A stretch of DNA of 64,000 nucleotides from Eucalyptus grandis (taxonomy: Eukaryota; Streptophyta; Magnoliopsida; Myrtales; Myrtaceae). The position numbers were made by a program, and so were the translations under genes. Location: assembly GCF_016545825.1 (NCBI RefSeq), contig NC_052619.1, positions 39,585,682 to 39,649,681 on the forward strand, given 5' to 3'. A model generated the notes under the pieces. That model searched no databases. It was not told the origin of the DNA and saw nothing but the letters and a program-made list of their open reading frames with translations. Below, piece by piece: positions 1-11,585 of this stretch (position 1 is the first letter of the stretch; each line of letters begins with the position of its first letter).

Positions 1-170
1 AGATACCTTGTTCTGAACGGGCTATCTCAATACCAAGAAAAATACTTCAATGACCACAAGTCTTTGATATGAAAAGTGGAGTGAAGATTTTCTTTAAGAT
101 TCTTCACAGCAAGTTCATCATTTCCCATTATAAGTATGTCATCAACATATATCATCAAGTAGACAGATGA

Positions 171-3100
171 TGTCACGCCCCGATCCTCGAGCACGTGCAC
201 ATCCTTCTATTTGGTCGATTTTGTAATGCGATATCCCAGGACAATGTATCGCCGACCCTTTCATTTTTAAGCACATGCGGAAGCAGTTAAAATCCCCAGA
301 CAATAAAACGATTGGATAGAAAAGCAGGGCCATATTTTTCATATTGAAATTTATAACCAAACTTTTATACAAACAACAAACCAGAACACTTCACATCTTT
401 TTATTCTAAACTCTATTCACATCAAAAGGGAGATATCAAAGAAGATAAAGTTTCAGTCCATCTTGGCCGTACTCACGGCCCCTCTCGAGATTGTCTTCTT
501 CTCCCACAAAAATCATTCTCCAACTCTTCCTCCTCAGCTCCTTAGCGGGGTCCTGAAATGGTTTTCCCCAAACTGGGATGAGACTACGTCTCAGCGAGTT
601 CTACCCCACTAAGCCCAATTAGTAAACCATTATACTAAAGGCTGCCTAAACACGCATAGGTCAGAAGACATACCTTAGCATCAGATCCCACCTGCAAGTC
701 AGTACAATTCACAATAGGCACTCAAGCAATCGTATCACCGATCAAAGCATCGATCAAATCGACCTAGTCGATTACAAGCCAACAAGACCACTCACGGTCA
801 TTCCCATTCAGTCAATCAATTCACAACATCAAATCAAAACAATGATCAATCGACCTCGTCGATTACATATCAACCGACCATTTCCCGGTCATTCAAGCTA
901 TTGCTATTCGGAGTCCCACTCAAAGCAACATTCAATATTTAATGGCTTTACGGTCCCACTCGACCACTTTCAATATTCAATGGCTTTACGGTCCCACTCG
1001 ACCACTTGCAAGATTCAATGGCTTTACGGTCCCACTCGACCACTTGCAAGATTCAATGGCTTTACGGTCCCACTCGACCACTTTCCGATTCAATGGCTTT
1101 ACGGTCCCACTCGACCACTTGCAAGATTCAATGGCTTTACGGTCCCACTCGACCACTTGCAAGATTCAATGGCTTTACGGTCCCACTCGACCACTTTCAG
1201 ATTCAATGGCTTTACGGTCCCACTCGACCACTTGCAAGATTCAATGGCTTTACGGTCCCACTCGACCACTTTCAAGATTCAATGGCTTTACGGTCCCACT
1301 CGACCACTTTCAAGATTCAATGGCTTTACGGTCCCACTCGACCACTTTCAAGAATCAATGGCTTTACGGTCCCACTCGACCACTTGCAAGATTCAATGGC
1401 TTTACGGTCCCAGTCGACCACTTGCAAGATTCAATGGCTTTACGGTCCCACTCGACCACTTTCAAGATTCAATGGTTTCTCAACGAAATAATTAACCACA
1501 ATGATTTAGGAACATATCCTAAATTCCACATTCAATTCAATTTGGCACAATTCAAAGCTCAAATAAATAAACAGACTGCGCCACGACAATCGGCACGAGA
1601 TTTCGGTCGTCGGCCATCTCAATTTCAATTTCCGAAAATAATTAATTTATAAATATTAAAAATTCCATTTAGCTCAAAATAACGCCCAATTAAATAAACG
1701 GACTTCACCACGATCATCGCATAAATTTCCGGTCACGGGCCATCCCATTGAATTTTCGGAAAATAAATAAATAAATAATAAATTTCGAAAATTAAATAAT
1801 TAACATTAAAAATCTAATTTAGTTCAAAATAAAGCCCGATTAAACAAACGAACTCCACCACCGTCATCAGCATAATTTTCCGGTTCTGGCCTTCTCGTTG
1901 AATTTTCGGAAAGTAAATAAATAATTAATTTAATTTCGAAAAATAATCTTTAAATGCCAATAATCCCACTTAGGCCCGAATCGCCAAATTCAAGCCCAAT
2001 TAGGGGTCGGAAAATTCCCGAGATGCTTCCAATAAATAGTAGACCACGTCTACTTGTTAATTGCACAATCAATCTATTTAAATCGCATCACAATTGACTA
2101 ATAATTGCTAATTTATTCTAATCTAACAACCTAAACATAATTAATTAAAACTAAACCAACCTTAAGCATAATTAGCCAACTAATCCGAGATTAGTGAGAT
2201 TACTCACCAAATCGGATCAATCCCGGCGGCGACGCGAGGAACAATTGTTCCCAAAGCGACTCACGGATCCGAGGCCCTAAACGGCCCAAAACGGCCTTGA
2301 ACCATTCGGAAACCCACTCGCGGGTTTGCTTTGCACGGGGCGACGGGGCTGCGCGGCTAGGGGGCGAGGGGAAGCCGGCGGAGGGCGAGAGGGACGCGGG
2401 AGAGGTCCGGGCGGGGGGGCGGTGGCTGGAGATGACCGGACGGGGCTGGAACAGAGCGAACAGCGGGTCCGCTCGGGAAAGCGCTGTGCGAGCGACGGAC
2501 GGCGGGATGGCGAGCGGCGAGCACACGGGCGCGGCGCGGGTGCGGGCGGCGGTGCGGCGGCGGGGACGGTGGCAACGACGAGCTGCGCGCGCCGCCGGGC
2601 TTCGGGTTCGCACGCGAAGAAAAGAAGGAGAAGAAGAAGAAGTTGGTTCTTCGTGTGCGGGAAAGGAAGAAGAGAGAGGAGAGGATATGCATTGACTGGT
2701 CAAAAAGGGAAGAGAGAGAATAGGCGGTGGGGAATTCGCACGAGGAGAAGGGGAGAGGAGAGAGGAGAGAGAAAGAAAGAGAGAGGGAGAGAGAAAAATA
2801 AAATAAAAATAACACTTATTCTTATTTTCTTTTCTTTTCTCTTTCTCAATCTATTTCCTTTCGGGCTTCAATTTTCTTCCGATAATTTCTTTATTGAAAT
2901 TTCGGACCCGTCAATAAATTGACGAGCGATGAGACATGATCCTAAAAATAAGAATTATGACGCGCTTAAAATTCGATTCCCGAAATCGAGTTCAATTTCG
3001 TGGTTAAAAATCAATCAGACGTAATTTTAGCTCAATCCAACCAATTAGGTAGCTTTTAGGGATTTTACAGCTGATACATCCCTTAACGGCTTCACCCAAT

Positions 3101-3208
3101 AGGTTAGTTAACTCATGAGTGATCAGCTCAGAGAAAAAGAGCCATAGGCACGTCGACGAAATGCCCATTTCACTTTATCGAAACGGGGTCGAATTTCAGG
3201 ATGTCACA
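171..3208 (-). mobile_element. 3,038-bp solo LTR inserted in the Copia reverse transcriptase, TSD gatga
   Basis: The insert begins TGTCACGCCCC and ends GGATGTCACA, the TG...CA form of LTR ends. It is flanked by the 5-bp direct repeat gatga at 166-170 and 3209-3213. Removing the insert and one repeat lets the Copia reading continue towards YVDD, which fixes the borders. No pol or gag is seen inside. I read it on the minus strand because TGTGACATCC...GGGGCGTGACA is a common form of plant gypsy LTR; this orientation is inference. The interior holds the 38-bp tandem array, an AT-rich part (1490-2220), a GC-rich part (2230-2650) and a GA-rich stretch (2640-2800). Confidence 0.82.
936..1476. repeat. 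Tandem array, 38-bp unit, 14 copies
   Basis: The motif ggctttacggtccca recurs 14 times at 37-38 bp spacing. Each unit has the form attcaatggctttacggtcc followed by cactcgaccacttgcaag. Variation is mostly in the last bases (ttgcaag, ttcaag, ttccg, ttcag), plus one cac-to-cag change near 1411. Units are nearly identical, so amplification is recent or homogenised. Because the period is not a multiple of three, all forward frames look open across it. Confidence 0.95.
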
Positions 3209-3213
3209 GATGA

Positions 3214-3720
3214 CGTACCTTTTGTCCAAGAGAAAAGAGCATAATCATGCTTGGACTGTTTGAATCCTATAGCTGTGAGGGCGCTGGTGAACTTGGCATA
3301 CCATTGTCGCAAAGCCTATTTGAGGCCATAAAGGGATTTACAGAGACGACATTCCCTGGACTCCCCCTATCTCCGTAAACCCCGTGGAAGGTCCATATAA
3401 ATCTCTTCATCTAAATCTTCAAGGAGAAATGTATTATGGACATCCATTTGGTGTAATGAGCAATCACGAAATGCAGCAATGGATAAGAAAGTGCGGACTG
3501 TGACATCCTTTGCTACTGGAGAAAATGTTTTGTGATAGCCAAATCCTTCCCTCTGTGTGAAGCCTTTGGCCACTAATCGAGCCTTATATCTTTCAATAGA
3601 GCCGGCTGCCCTATATTTGATTTTATACACCCATTTGCAACCAATTGGCTTGCGATGAGGTGGTAATGGTACAACATCCCATGTACAATTTTCCATCAAG
3701 GCATGTAATTCCTTCTCCAT
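3214..3720 (-). pseudogene. Copia reverse transcriptase, N-terminal part, broken
   Basis: A 117-residue open stretch (3720-3367) carries typical Copia RT blocks: CTWDVVPLPP, GCKWVYKIKY, YKARLVAKGF, FSPVAK and a degenerate MDVHNTFL (usually MDVKNAFL). It continues in broken form to the solo LTR at 3208; the YVDD part lies beyond it at 1-170. In a living element this copies RNA into DNA inside the particle. The FHKTFSPV-like block reads YHKTFSPV. Stop codons just after GLRR and the insertion make it inactive. Confidence 0.9.
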
Positions 3721-3882
3721 AGCTCTGTCAAAATTCTTAGAGGATGGTGGTTCATCTCAAAAAGGGAATATTTTTTCATGAAAAATGACGTCCCTGCTTA
3801 TAAAGAAATTTCCAGTGGATGGATCAAGGACTCTATATCCCTTTTACAGACTTGGATACCCTATGAATATGCACCTACGAGC

Positions 3883-4710
3883 TCAAGGACTCATCTTGTC
3901 TTTAGGGCCCACCGTTGTTACATAACATAAACAACCAAAAACCCTTAGGTGACGAATATCTAGTTTTCTTCCATAAAGCATTTCAAATGGAGTTTTTCCA
4001 TTAAGAACACAGCTTGGCATACGATTAATCAAATAAGCAGCGGTGACAACACAATCTCCCCAAAATTCTTCAGGAATGGAACCTTGAAATTTAAGAGCAC
4101 GTGACAATTCTAATAGATGGCGGTGCTTACGCTCAACAATGCCATTTTGTTGTGGAGTGTACACACATGAGCTTTCATGCAATATTCCATTTGAATAAAG
4201 AAAACTTGTGCATTACTCACTAAAGAATTCCTTTCCATTATTAGTACAGATCTGCTGAATAGATTTCCCAAATTGATTCTTGGATAAAGAAAAAAATGTT
4301 TTCAGATAATGGAAGACTTGGTTTTTCAATTGCATGAGAAATACCCAAGTGGCTCTTGAAAAATCATCCACACTTGTGAGGAAAAAACGAGATCCATCAC
4401 AATGTTGTGTGTGGTAAGGGCCCCAAATATCAGCATGAATTAGGGAGAAAGGATGTTTCACACGAGAAGAACTGTTTGGAAAAGGTACACGAGTTTGTTT
4501 TGCCAAGGGACAAATGGCACATTGAGGACAAGGAAAGAATGCACTATGACCCAGTCTTTGATGATCAAGGAAATTTTTATCATTGGTAGCAGAGTTACAC
4601 AATGATTGATTATTTAATTCAATACATGAAATATTGGAATTGCTGGGAAAATTCATCCAAAAATATAGCCCTTGCGAAATGCTACACAAGCCCATCGGTT
4701 TGCCAGTCAA
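3883..4710 (-). pseudogene. Copia GAG-pre-integrase and integrase
   Basis: Two open stretches (4710-4213 and 4182-3883) together cover the integrase. Visible blocks are a zinc-binding part with HQRLGH and CPQCAICPLAKQ, then HADIWGPY (first Asp), SVDDFSRATW, ICTNNGKEF (family TDNGxEF, so the second Asp is changed to Asn), TPQQNGIVERKHRHL with the third catalytic Glu, and FWGDCVVTAAYLINRMP. The break between the stretches is a stop in the fragment around 4200. The changed catalytic Asp and the interruption argue that it is dead. Confidence 0.9.
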
Positions 4711-4865
4711 AAGGGCCTAAAATAAGCAACTATCATAATTAAATAGGACTCGACATGAATTTTCTTCACAAACTCGAGAGATAGATATGAGATTGAAATG
4801 GAAATCTAGAACGTAGAGTACGTTCTTGAGTGTGATCAGTGGACTAAGATTCACTATACCAATCA

Positions 4866-5328
4866 TCATGACAGGTGTGATATTTCCAGTTGGAAGCTGT
4901 ACTGAAGCTGGTATTTGTAATTTTTTAGTTTTTGGGAAAAAACTTTTATCACAGGCAATGTGGTCACTAGTTCTGAATCAATTATCCATCTATCCTTGGG
5001 AATTGAATTCATTAAGCAGTATGAAGTACTTGTGAAACTCCCAGCCTTGTCAGACATATCCAATTTTCTGGAGGCCCTCATAAGCTCTCGATACTATTCA
5101 TAGCTAATTGGCTTACCAGAACTACCAACACGTTGACCTATAACCTGAAAAGCTGTTGAAAAATCCCTTTTTTTCTTTTTCTTCGAGCTTTCCATGCAAT
5201 TTCCAACAGTTATCAATTGTATGATGTGGCCGCTTGCAATAGTCACAATATAATTTACCTTTGCCCTTGAAATTTCCCTTTGATGTCGTGGCTCCAATTG
5301 ATGATTTAAAAACAGGGGCCATCATCAC
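4866..5328 (-). pseudogene. Copia gag zinc knuckle and protease region
   Basis: A CX2CX4HX4C knuckle (CDYCKRPHHTIDNC) is encoded around 5203-5252, the RNA-binding end of gag. Downstream on the minus strand, a stretch with KDRWIIDSE (about 5000-4970) matches the start of a Copia aspartic protease, where WIIDSGA is usual; the active-site Gly is changed to Glu. The pieces lie in different frames, so the polyprotein is interrupted here. Confidence 0.75.
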
Positions 5329-5833
5329 TCCATGTGGACCGTCGAATAAAGAACTATTTCGTGGGACGTCCGATCCTGTTAAGGGCGAGAAGGTGTGTGG
5401 GCCGTCAGATCCTGCCGAGAAGGGGCTGCGCAGGCCGTCAGATGCAGTTGGTGGATACGACCCTCGTGGGCTATCAGATCACGCGAATGGATCTAGACCG
5501 TCCGTCTCCCTCTTGAAGTTTTAAGGGTCTTCAGCAGAAAACCTTAATTCGTTCCTTCGGTCCCCTTGCCCCCTTTTTGCGACTCCTCTCTATGATGGGT
5601 CCCTGTGAACAACCAGCGCCATTCCACCACTGGTTTTGAGGTCAGAAATAGCAAGGCGTTGGCTCTCCTCCTGCACAGCAAGCTGATAGATCCGACCGAG
5701 TGTTAACATCGGCTCCATGGTAAGTATTTGTGACCGAAACGAGAGGTATGACTCGTTTAAAATCAAGAGGAATCTGGTAATCTTCTCTCTTTCTCAAATC
5801 GCTTGGTATTGTCGCAAAGTCGAGTCGGGTCCC

Positions 5834-6524
5834 TCAAATTTCTCCTCCACCGCTTCTAATTCGTTCCATAAGGCCTAGAGTTTGTTGTAAATCACGACTA
5901 TGCTTAGATTCCCTTGTTTTAGATCTGAAAGTTGCTGGGTTAGTGAAAAAATTCTCACTTGATCTAATTTTCCATACATTTCCTTTATATTTTCCACATC
6001 CGTTTCGAATCCTCCGTCTAAGGTAATCCGGCCGCGACTTCGGAGGTGATGCAGTTTCCGATCCATGTTCGGACAAGTTAGTTGCATTTCCTCCATAGTC
6101 ATGCCTACTGCTCGTCGGATGGAATTGGGACTGTCTCGTCGATAAATCCATCTTTGTCTTTGGTCACCAACGCTCGCTGGAACTCTCATGCCTAGCTCGA
6201 GTAGTGGTCGATGCCGAACAGTTGCTGGGTAATGAGTCCCAGCTTCGGTCCATTGGCCATTGTGGTGTAGAGCGGGTCATTGGGTTCCAGGCGTCCGCTA
6301 GCGGCGACATACGGATACGGAAGAAATCCAAGTTGGGGAACCGGGTAGGGTTTCAACCCCGAACCCGGATTATCCGATTTAGACATACGGCCCGCATAAA
6401 ACATACCCAGCCCGATGGATGAGCCTGCCCCAGGAACGATTGGTGAGCCTCCATCGGGTTGGGCCTGCACTTCGTGGCCTTGATTCATTTGTGTGGGCCC
6501 ATAAAACCATGGGCCAGGCGCCAT
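5834..6524 (-). pseudogene. Copia gag, N-terminal part
   Basis: The stretch 6524-6192 ends with a DPLYTTMANGPKLGLITQQL block, resembling the early gag block of Copia elements where LVSQPLTGxNY is usual. The next stretches (6189-5834) are in other frames and hold the central gag region only weakly. The call rests mainly on position between the primer binding site and the zinc knuckle. At least two frameshifts are needed. Confidence 0.55.
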
Positions 6525-6885
6525 CTGGACAAGCAGCCACTAGATGGACTAGCCCGCGATGGGTTGTCCCTGGTTGGGTTGGGCCTAAGCCCTCTGTTCT
6601 TGAGGTCCAATACCAGCAGACAAATCCGAGACATCAACTTCTTGCCGTATGACGGATTCCTCTGGTGTTCCTTCCTCTGGCGTCAATGAAGGATCTTTAG
6701 GCATGGTGTCGGTAAGTGTAAAGGGTAAGGAAAAAAAATGTTTGGTTTTTTAAGAGATTCAGACACTGATTCCTACACCGGAGTGCTAACCTTGTTTTGC
6801 AGGTTAGAGTTCCTGCAGCAACAAAAGGGCAATTCTATCTGGTGGGCAATCAAGTATGAAAGTTGCGGAAGCTAGGTCAAGAGTG

Positions 6886-6900
6886 TCTACTCTGATACCA
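6886..6900 (-). promoter_or_regulatory. Copia primer binding site (initiator tRNA-Met type)
   Basis: Directly inside the LTR the minus strand reads TGGTATCAGAGTAGA, matching the TGGTATCAGAGC form used by most plant Copia elements to prime minus-strand DNA synthesis from initiator tRNA-Met. It fixes the inner LTR border at 6901. Confidence 0.85.
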
Positions 6901-7124
6901 TGACAAAAACTGAAGAAGAAGGGAAAAGATGTGGGAATTTTCTATGTATTCTCATTCACTGTATTGTAATGTACAAAAGGAGTCATTATATAAAACAAAT
7001 GACTAGTAATAAAAAAAGAATGATGATATCTTTCTAATCCATGAGTATCGGATCTAATCCTAAATTGACTAAAATAAAACTTCGGTATCTCTTAAGTTAT
7101 TATCCCGAATCATATCTTTCAACA
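6901..7124 (-). repeat. Copia 5' LTR, 224 bp
   Basis: On the minus strand it begins TGTTGAAAGATATGATTCGG and ends TTTTTGTCA just before the primer binding site. The ends are TG...CA. A TATATAA-like sequence lies at 6987-6993 (read on minus as TTATATAATG). The next five bases, agagc (7125-7129), would be the target duplication, but the other copy lies outside the window. Confidence 0.85.
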
Positions 7125-8341
7125 AGAGCGGCGCTCGCATGACAAATCTCTACAGCAGCAACGGCGCCCTCCGTTTTTCATGGAATGCATGCATTTAATA
7201 AGGGGAGGAAAACTATGGCCGTCCTTGCACAGGGCCCTCCCTTCCTTTCCTTCAATTATTTATTTCCCTTTGGTCTTACCATCGTCACTTTTTCAGGATG
7301 AAAACAAAATTCTTTGCCAAGAATTTTACACTTTACTTTTAGCTACAGGGTGTGGCCATCAAGTCAAACACGCAAATTCTTTCTGCTAATTTCCTTGTCT
7401 CCGTTCTTCCTTGCCCTTTTGCATGCAGAGCATTTAATGTAGAGAGGCCGGCCAGCGCACAGAAACGCAGATGATCACAAAAGTCCAACTTGGACTTTAT
7501 TTATCGAGACGAGCTCGCACGCTTTAATGTTTTATATTTATTTGACAACCTCAAACTTGCAATATATTTTAACAGCTTATGTAGAGTTGTGCATGAGAAC
7601 AAATTATTATGAGGGCACACCTCTCTATATAAGAGATCTACTAAGTCGAATAGTTCAAAAAATTTCAAATACACTGATAATTTCTATGTTATAGGGCACT
7701 TGTTTGCACATTTTACATCAGTATCAGGTTGAGCTGGATAAGGTAAGATCAAGAATCGCACTTGCTCTTTCTCTCTCTAAAATTGCTAGTCTTCCTATCT
7801 TTGCAATTGATAGATTGTGTATGAGAGAGAGAGAGAGAGAGAGAGTATAAGAATGAGAGCTGCCACTGGGGAGTGATAGAACCAGTAGTAGGAGATATTT
7901 GAGGGGGTGCAAGCACCAATCTATTATCTCGCAACACCTTTTTAAGGTAACGTTTTCGTCTTCTTCTAATCTCTCGCTCTCTCTGGCGACAAAGTTCTCT
8001 GGGAATGTGCCTAGAAAGTAGAGAAAATTCTGGCGCATTCTTCTTCTCTACTGGAAGTTCTTGAATTCATGTCCCCAGAAAGAAAGAAAGTCTACTGGAA
8101 GTTCTTGCATTCTTCTCCTCTTCGGCACTCCCTATGCATTGTGTATTTCTTTCCGAAAAATCATCCATTTTCTTGTTTTTCCTCACGTTCCACTTGCATG
8201 CGTTTTCACGAGGGCCCTTAATCACTGCATTCAACTTAACCCTAGACGGGAGGTTGCATTGACATCATTAAACTGTCTCTTTTCCTCCTTTTTCTTTGGA
8301 ATCAAGATTAGGGTATCTATTGAGAAAAGATTCGGAAGAAG
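7125..8341. other. Upstream region of the cyclopropane-synthase exon
   Basis: This is probably host DNA carrying the promoter and leader of the exon at 8342. It holds a (GA)n run at 7823-7845, a TATATAAG at about 7625-7632 and pyrimidine-rich stretches near the ATG. I see no other gene here. Confidence 0.5.
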
Positions 8342-8515
8342 ATGAAAGTGGGAGTGATTGGGGGTGGCGTGAGCGGGCTCGCAGCAGCCTATGAAGCAGC
8401 GAGGGGAGGAGCGAAGGTGGTAGTATATGAGAAGGAGGATTACTTGGGCGGCCATGCCAAGACCGTTTCATTCAACGGGGTCGACCTGGACCTCGGCTTC
8501 ATGGTCTTCAATCCT
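8342..8515 (+). CDS. Cyclopropane-fatty-acyl-phospholipid synthase-like, exon 1 only
   Basis: Fifty-eight codons from ATG to a GT donor (CCT|GTGAGT). Residues 4-14 form a dinucleotide-binding loop, VIGGGVSGLAA, followed by VVVYEKED at 27-34, LGGHAKTV at 35-42 and DLDLGFMVFN at 48-57. This order matches the N-terminal flavin amine-oxidase-like half of plant cyclopropane fatty acid synthases (Arabidopsis At3g23510 type), which is fused to a SAM-dependent methyltransferase half that adds a methylene group to membrane-lipid unsaturated acyl chains. In the family the next exon starts near VTYPNMMEFF; I found no such sequence in the following 55 kb. Either the first intron is huge or, more likely, this is an orphan exon cut off by the repeats downstream. 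The reading frame itself is undamaged. Confidence 0.8.
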
Positions 8516-8912
8516 GTGAGTCTGCCACTCTCCGTTTCCGTTGATCTCTTCTTCTTTTACATTTTTCCCACCATTATCTCCACTGCATTTTCCTCCTTTT
8601 TTTTTTTGAGTCCTCTCTGCTCAGAGCAAACATAGATCTAGTTGTACATGTCAGGAGCCAAGCATCTGGTGATGGATAGAGTGACTTCTTCGTTATTACT
8701 CAAATCGCCCTTGCTCGTCCTCTTTTCCCTATAGTGACAGATAGAGCAACTTTCTAAGTTGGGGTTTTAGGGAGGGGCGTAGGCAATAAAAAAGGTAACT
8801 TTCTAAACGTGCCAGGTGAAGGTTTAGAGAGTCACGGTGCCTTTCTCGACGTGCATACGTTTTTAATTTCAATCTTCTTCTTCTTCTTCTTCTTCTTCTT
8901 CTTTATTTCTCC
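8516..8912 (+). other. Start of putative intron 1 of the cyclopropane-synthase gene
   Basis: The sequence follows the GTGAGT donor, is T-rich and contains a (CTT)n run at about 8877-8904. No exon with family similarity is seen. Repeat DNA begins at about 8913. Confidence 0.45.
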
Positions 8913-9720
8913 GCGGCATATATATTCACAGTCTTTTTTCTCTAATCTTAAATACAAGATGGGCTGATTTTGTGAGTATACTCTCTGTTTGTCATATATC
9001 GAAAAACTTTTTCCAAAGACCGGAGCGCCATAAGATAGATATTAATGGTTTTCGTGAGACATATGTTGCCATCCGATAGTTTCCATACCATTTATTTCCA
9101 TTTTAATACTAGCATAGTGGTAAGAAGAAACATATGATTGATGGTCTTCCTTATTTTATTCAATTATCTCTAGAACAATGCAGAATTCAATATCCACAAG
9201 CATACGATTCCAAAAGGCATATGGAATCTTAATAGGTGATGTAAGAAGAAACATATGATTGATGGTCTTCCTTTTTTTATTCAATTATCGCTAGAACAAT
9301 GCAAAATTCAATATCCACAAGTATACAATTCCAAAAGGCATATGGAATCTTAATAGGTGATGAATTTGTTCACTGAAAGAATTCTCTCTTGTTGTCTCTG
9401 GTTGAACAATCAAGTTCATGTCGAGAAAGACGACAAACGGCATGGTGGAAGGAATCTTCCATGGTTGCAAATTAATTTAAAAAGAGGTCAACATACTTTA
9501 TACTGTCACTTCCAAGCTACCACATTTGAATATTAATATAAGTCAAAGGATGTTACATATTCCAAGTGGGGATAAGGATTGTTTTTTGGTCCAAGAGCCG
9601 TTCCAAGGGCAATTTAAAAAGTGGAATAATATATTACTTTTACTTCAAGGGAAAAAAGCAAGCTTTAAAAGTTCAATAAAACAAACTCTAATGGTAGATT
9701 TAGTACGAGAATAGAAGGGT
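8913..9720. repeat. Unclassified dispersed repeat, unit 1
   Basis: It starts ggcatatatattcacagtc and matches 10371-11024 over its length, with shared blocks such as ccataagatagatattaatg and gattgatggtcttcc. Inside it a roughly 121-bp block is tandemly duplicated (about 9118-9238 and 9239-9360). No coding potential is recognised. It is probably a non-autonomous element, class unknown. Confidence 0.7.
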
Positions 9721-9827
9721 TTGTAATATGGAACTATTTTTGGCTTTATACGAAGAAACATAGGAATGAAAGAAAAGGGCTTCCGCAGGAGAGCTGGGGG
9801 TGGTCCGCCCCTGCAACGTCAGCCATA

Positions 9828-9865
<38 letters not shown>

Positions 9866-10370
9866 AGAGGCTCTGAAAATGATTGGGTCTCATTTTAGTT
9901 CTTGGATTTTTTTTTCAATTATTTAATTTTGAAAAGAATTGCAAATCATGATGATGTCTAAAACAAGAAACTTTTTGTTTCGAGTAACTTGTGCACGTAC
10001 GTGCTGTCTTAAGCATCGGTAATTATTTTGTTGATTAGACTAGCCAATCTATTTACACGAGAATCTCGCTTCTTATTTATGTATGCTTGTGTTACGAGGA
10101 TAATCTCAATAAGTTGAATTTGTGCATTTGCATGATTATTATCAATTCAAGAAAGATCGGCACGTTTAACTAGGGACAATATGGTGATCTAAGAGTTTTA
10201 GATACTTCGTTATCAATATACAAATGTTCAAATTATTATTTGAACATGTCCTGCTTGTTTGAATACATATGTATATAGTGTTGTTATTGAACCGGGCTTT
10301 TTAGCTACTTTAGAAATTTAATCGTCAAATGTAATTCAATGATTAAAAAACTAAGACGTAAATTCATTAT
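9721..10370. other. Spacer between repeat units, with a poly(A) tract
   Basis: A run of about 28 A lies at 9835-9862 after a short segment that includes gtggtccgcccctgcaacg, resembling the tail of an inserted retroposed sequence. Positions 10291-10377 match 18377-18456, so this spacer is part of the repeated unit. No gene seen. Confidence 0.45.
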
Positions 10371-11024
10371 TCATGGCATATATATTCCCCATCTTTTTTT
10401 CTCCAATCTTAAAAATGAGATGGGCTAATTTCGTGAGTATACTCTCCATTTGCGGTGTATTGAAAAACTTTTTCCACAGACCAAGGCACCATAAGATAGA
10501 TATTAATGGTTTTTGTGAGAGGTATGCTTCTGTCCATCACTCCCAATACCATATATTTCCATTTTAATGCTGGCATAGTGGTAAGAAGAAACATATGATT
10601 GATGGTCTTCCTTCTTTTGTTCAGTTATCTCTAGAACAACGCAAATTTCAATATCCGCAAACATACGATTCCAAAAGGCATATGGAATCTTAATAGATGA
10701 TGAATTTGTTCACTGAAAGAATTTTCTCTTATCCTCTCTATCGAACGATCGAGTTCACATTGAGAGAGAAAGAAGACGAATGGCATGGTCAAAGGAATCT
10801 TCCGTGGGTGCGAATTGATTTAAGAAGAGGTCACCGTCCTTTTTATATGTAAATCATACTATCACTTCCACGCTTCCACATTTGAATACAAGCCACAAGA
10901 AGTTACATATGTCAACTGAGGAAAAGGATTTCTTTATTTTTTGGTCCAAGAGCCATTTCAAGAGCAATTTAAAAATTGGAATAATACAGTACTTTTACTT
11001 GAAGGGGAAAAAGCTATTGGAGTT
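10371..11024. repeat. Unclassified dispersed repeat, unit 2, interrupted by hAT
   Basis: This is the second copy of the 8913 repeat. It continues after the hAT element at 18283 (ttggagttagaagttgaatc), and a third unit start (ggcatagg) follows at about 18452. The last eight bases, ttggagtt (11017-11024), are the hAT target duplication. Confidence 0.75.
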
Positions 11025-11030
11025 TAGGGG

Positions 11031-11192
11031 TGATCGGTTCCCGGTTCGGTCCGGTTCTGCCCAAGAACCGAGAACCGGACCGGGAACCGGACTTGGAGGA
11101 CCGGTTCCCACTTTTCTAGACCGTGGACCGGACCGGCTATCTTGGAACCGAGAACTGACCGACCAACCGGTCCGTCGGTCGGTCCGGTTCCA
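11031..11192. repeat. hAT left subterminal repeats
   Basis: About ten copies of short motifs built on ACCGGTTC, CGGTCCGG and GAACCGG occur in both orientations. In hAT elements such subterminal motifs bind the transposase. They are matched at the right end (18110-18265). Confidence 0.85.
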
Positions 11193-11585
11193 ATGAACCA
11201 TCACTTATTTTCATTTCATTTAACAAAAAAAATAAATAGCAATTACTAGTAAAGTAATGCATGAGATTATGATCCAGTCAAGTTTTCTTATTCACTTTGT
11301 GACCAACAAAGTGACGCCCTATTAAATTATAAACGTCCACTTTGTGGAAACAAAAATTAAAATTCTGCATCATACCCTATGCCCTTGCACTATTATGAAA
11401 CAAAAAAATAAGCTAAAGATCCACACAAATTTGAAATATCAAAGAAGTTTTTCTTTCCAAACATATTTCACACACTCACCTTCATTCTCACGAACATAAA
11501 TGTTATTAGAGAGGCAAAAAACAAAAGAAAAACAGAATCCAAACTCAACAAAAATTCAGCACGTAGTTTGGCCATTGTTCAATAC

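Larger units (their letters stand above)
1..7124 (-). mobile_element. Ty1-copia LTR retrotransposon, decayed, left end outside window
   Basis: On the minus strand, from right to left, the parts follow Copia order: LTR (6901-7124), primer binding site, gag, zinc knuckle, protease region, GAG-pre-integrase/integrase and reverse transcriptase. The reverse transcriptase runs off the left edge. A YVDD catalytic motif is readable at about 140-151, left of the solo LTR that splits the domain. Each domain is open only in pieces separated by stops and frameshifts, so the copy is not autonomous. The 3' LTR and the left TSD lie outside the window. Confidence 0.9.

Noticed and set aside
842..1652. Three long overlapping forward open frames
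   Set aside because: They are the same 38-bp tandem repeat read in different frames; the repeated peptide follows from the array and has no protein features.
2200..2922. Several open frames on both strands, basic and Arg-rich
   Set aside because: They lie in a GC- and GA-rich part of the solo LTR. Simultaneous open frames on both strands and low complexity point to composition.
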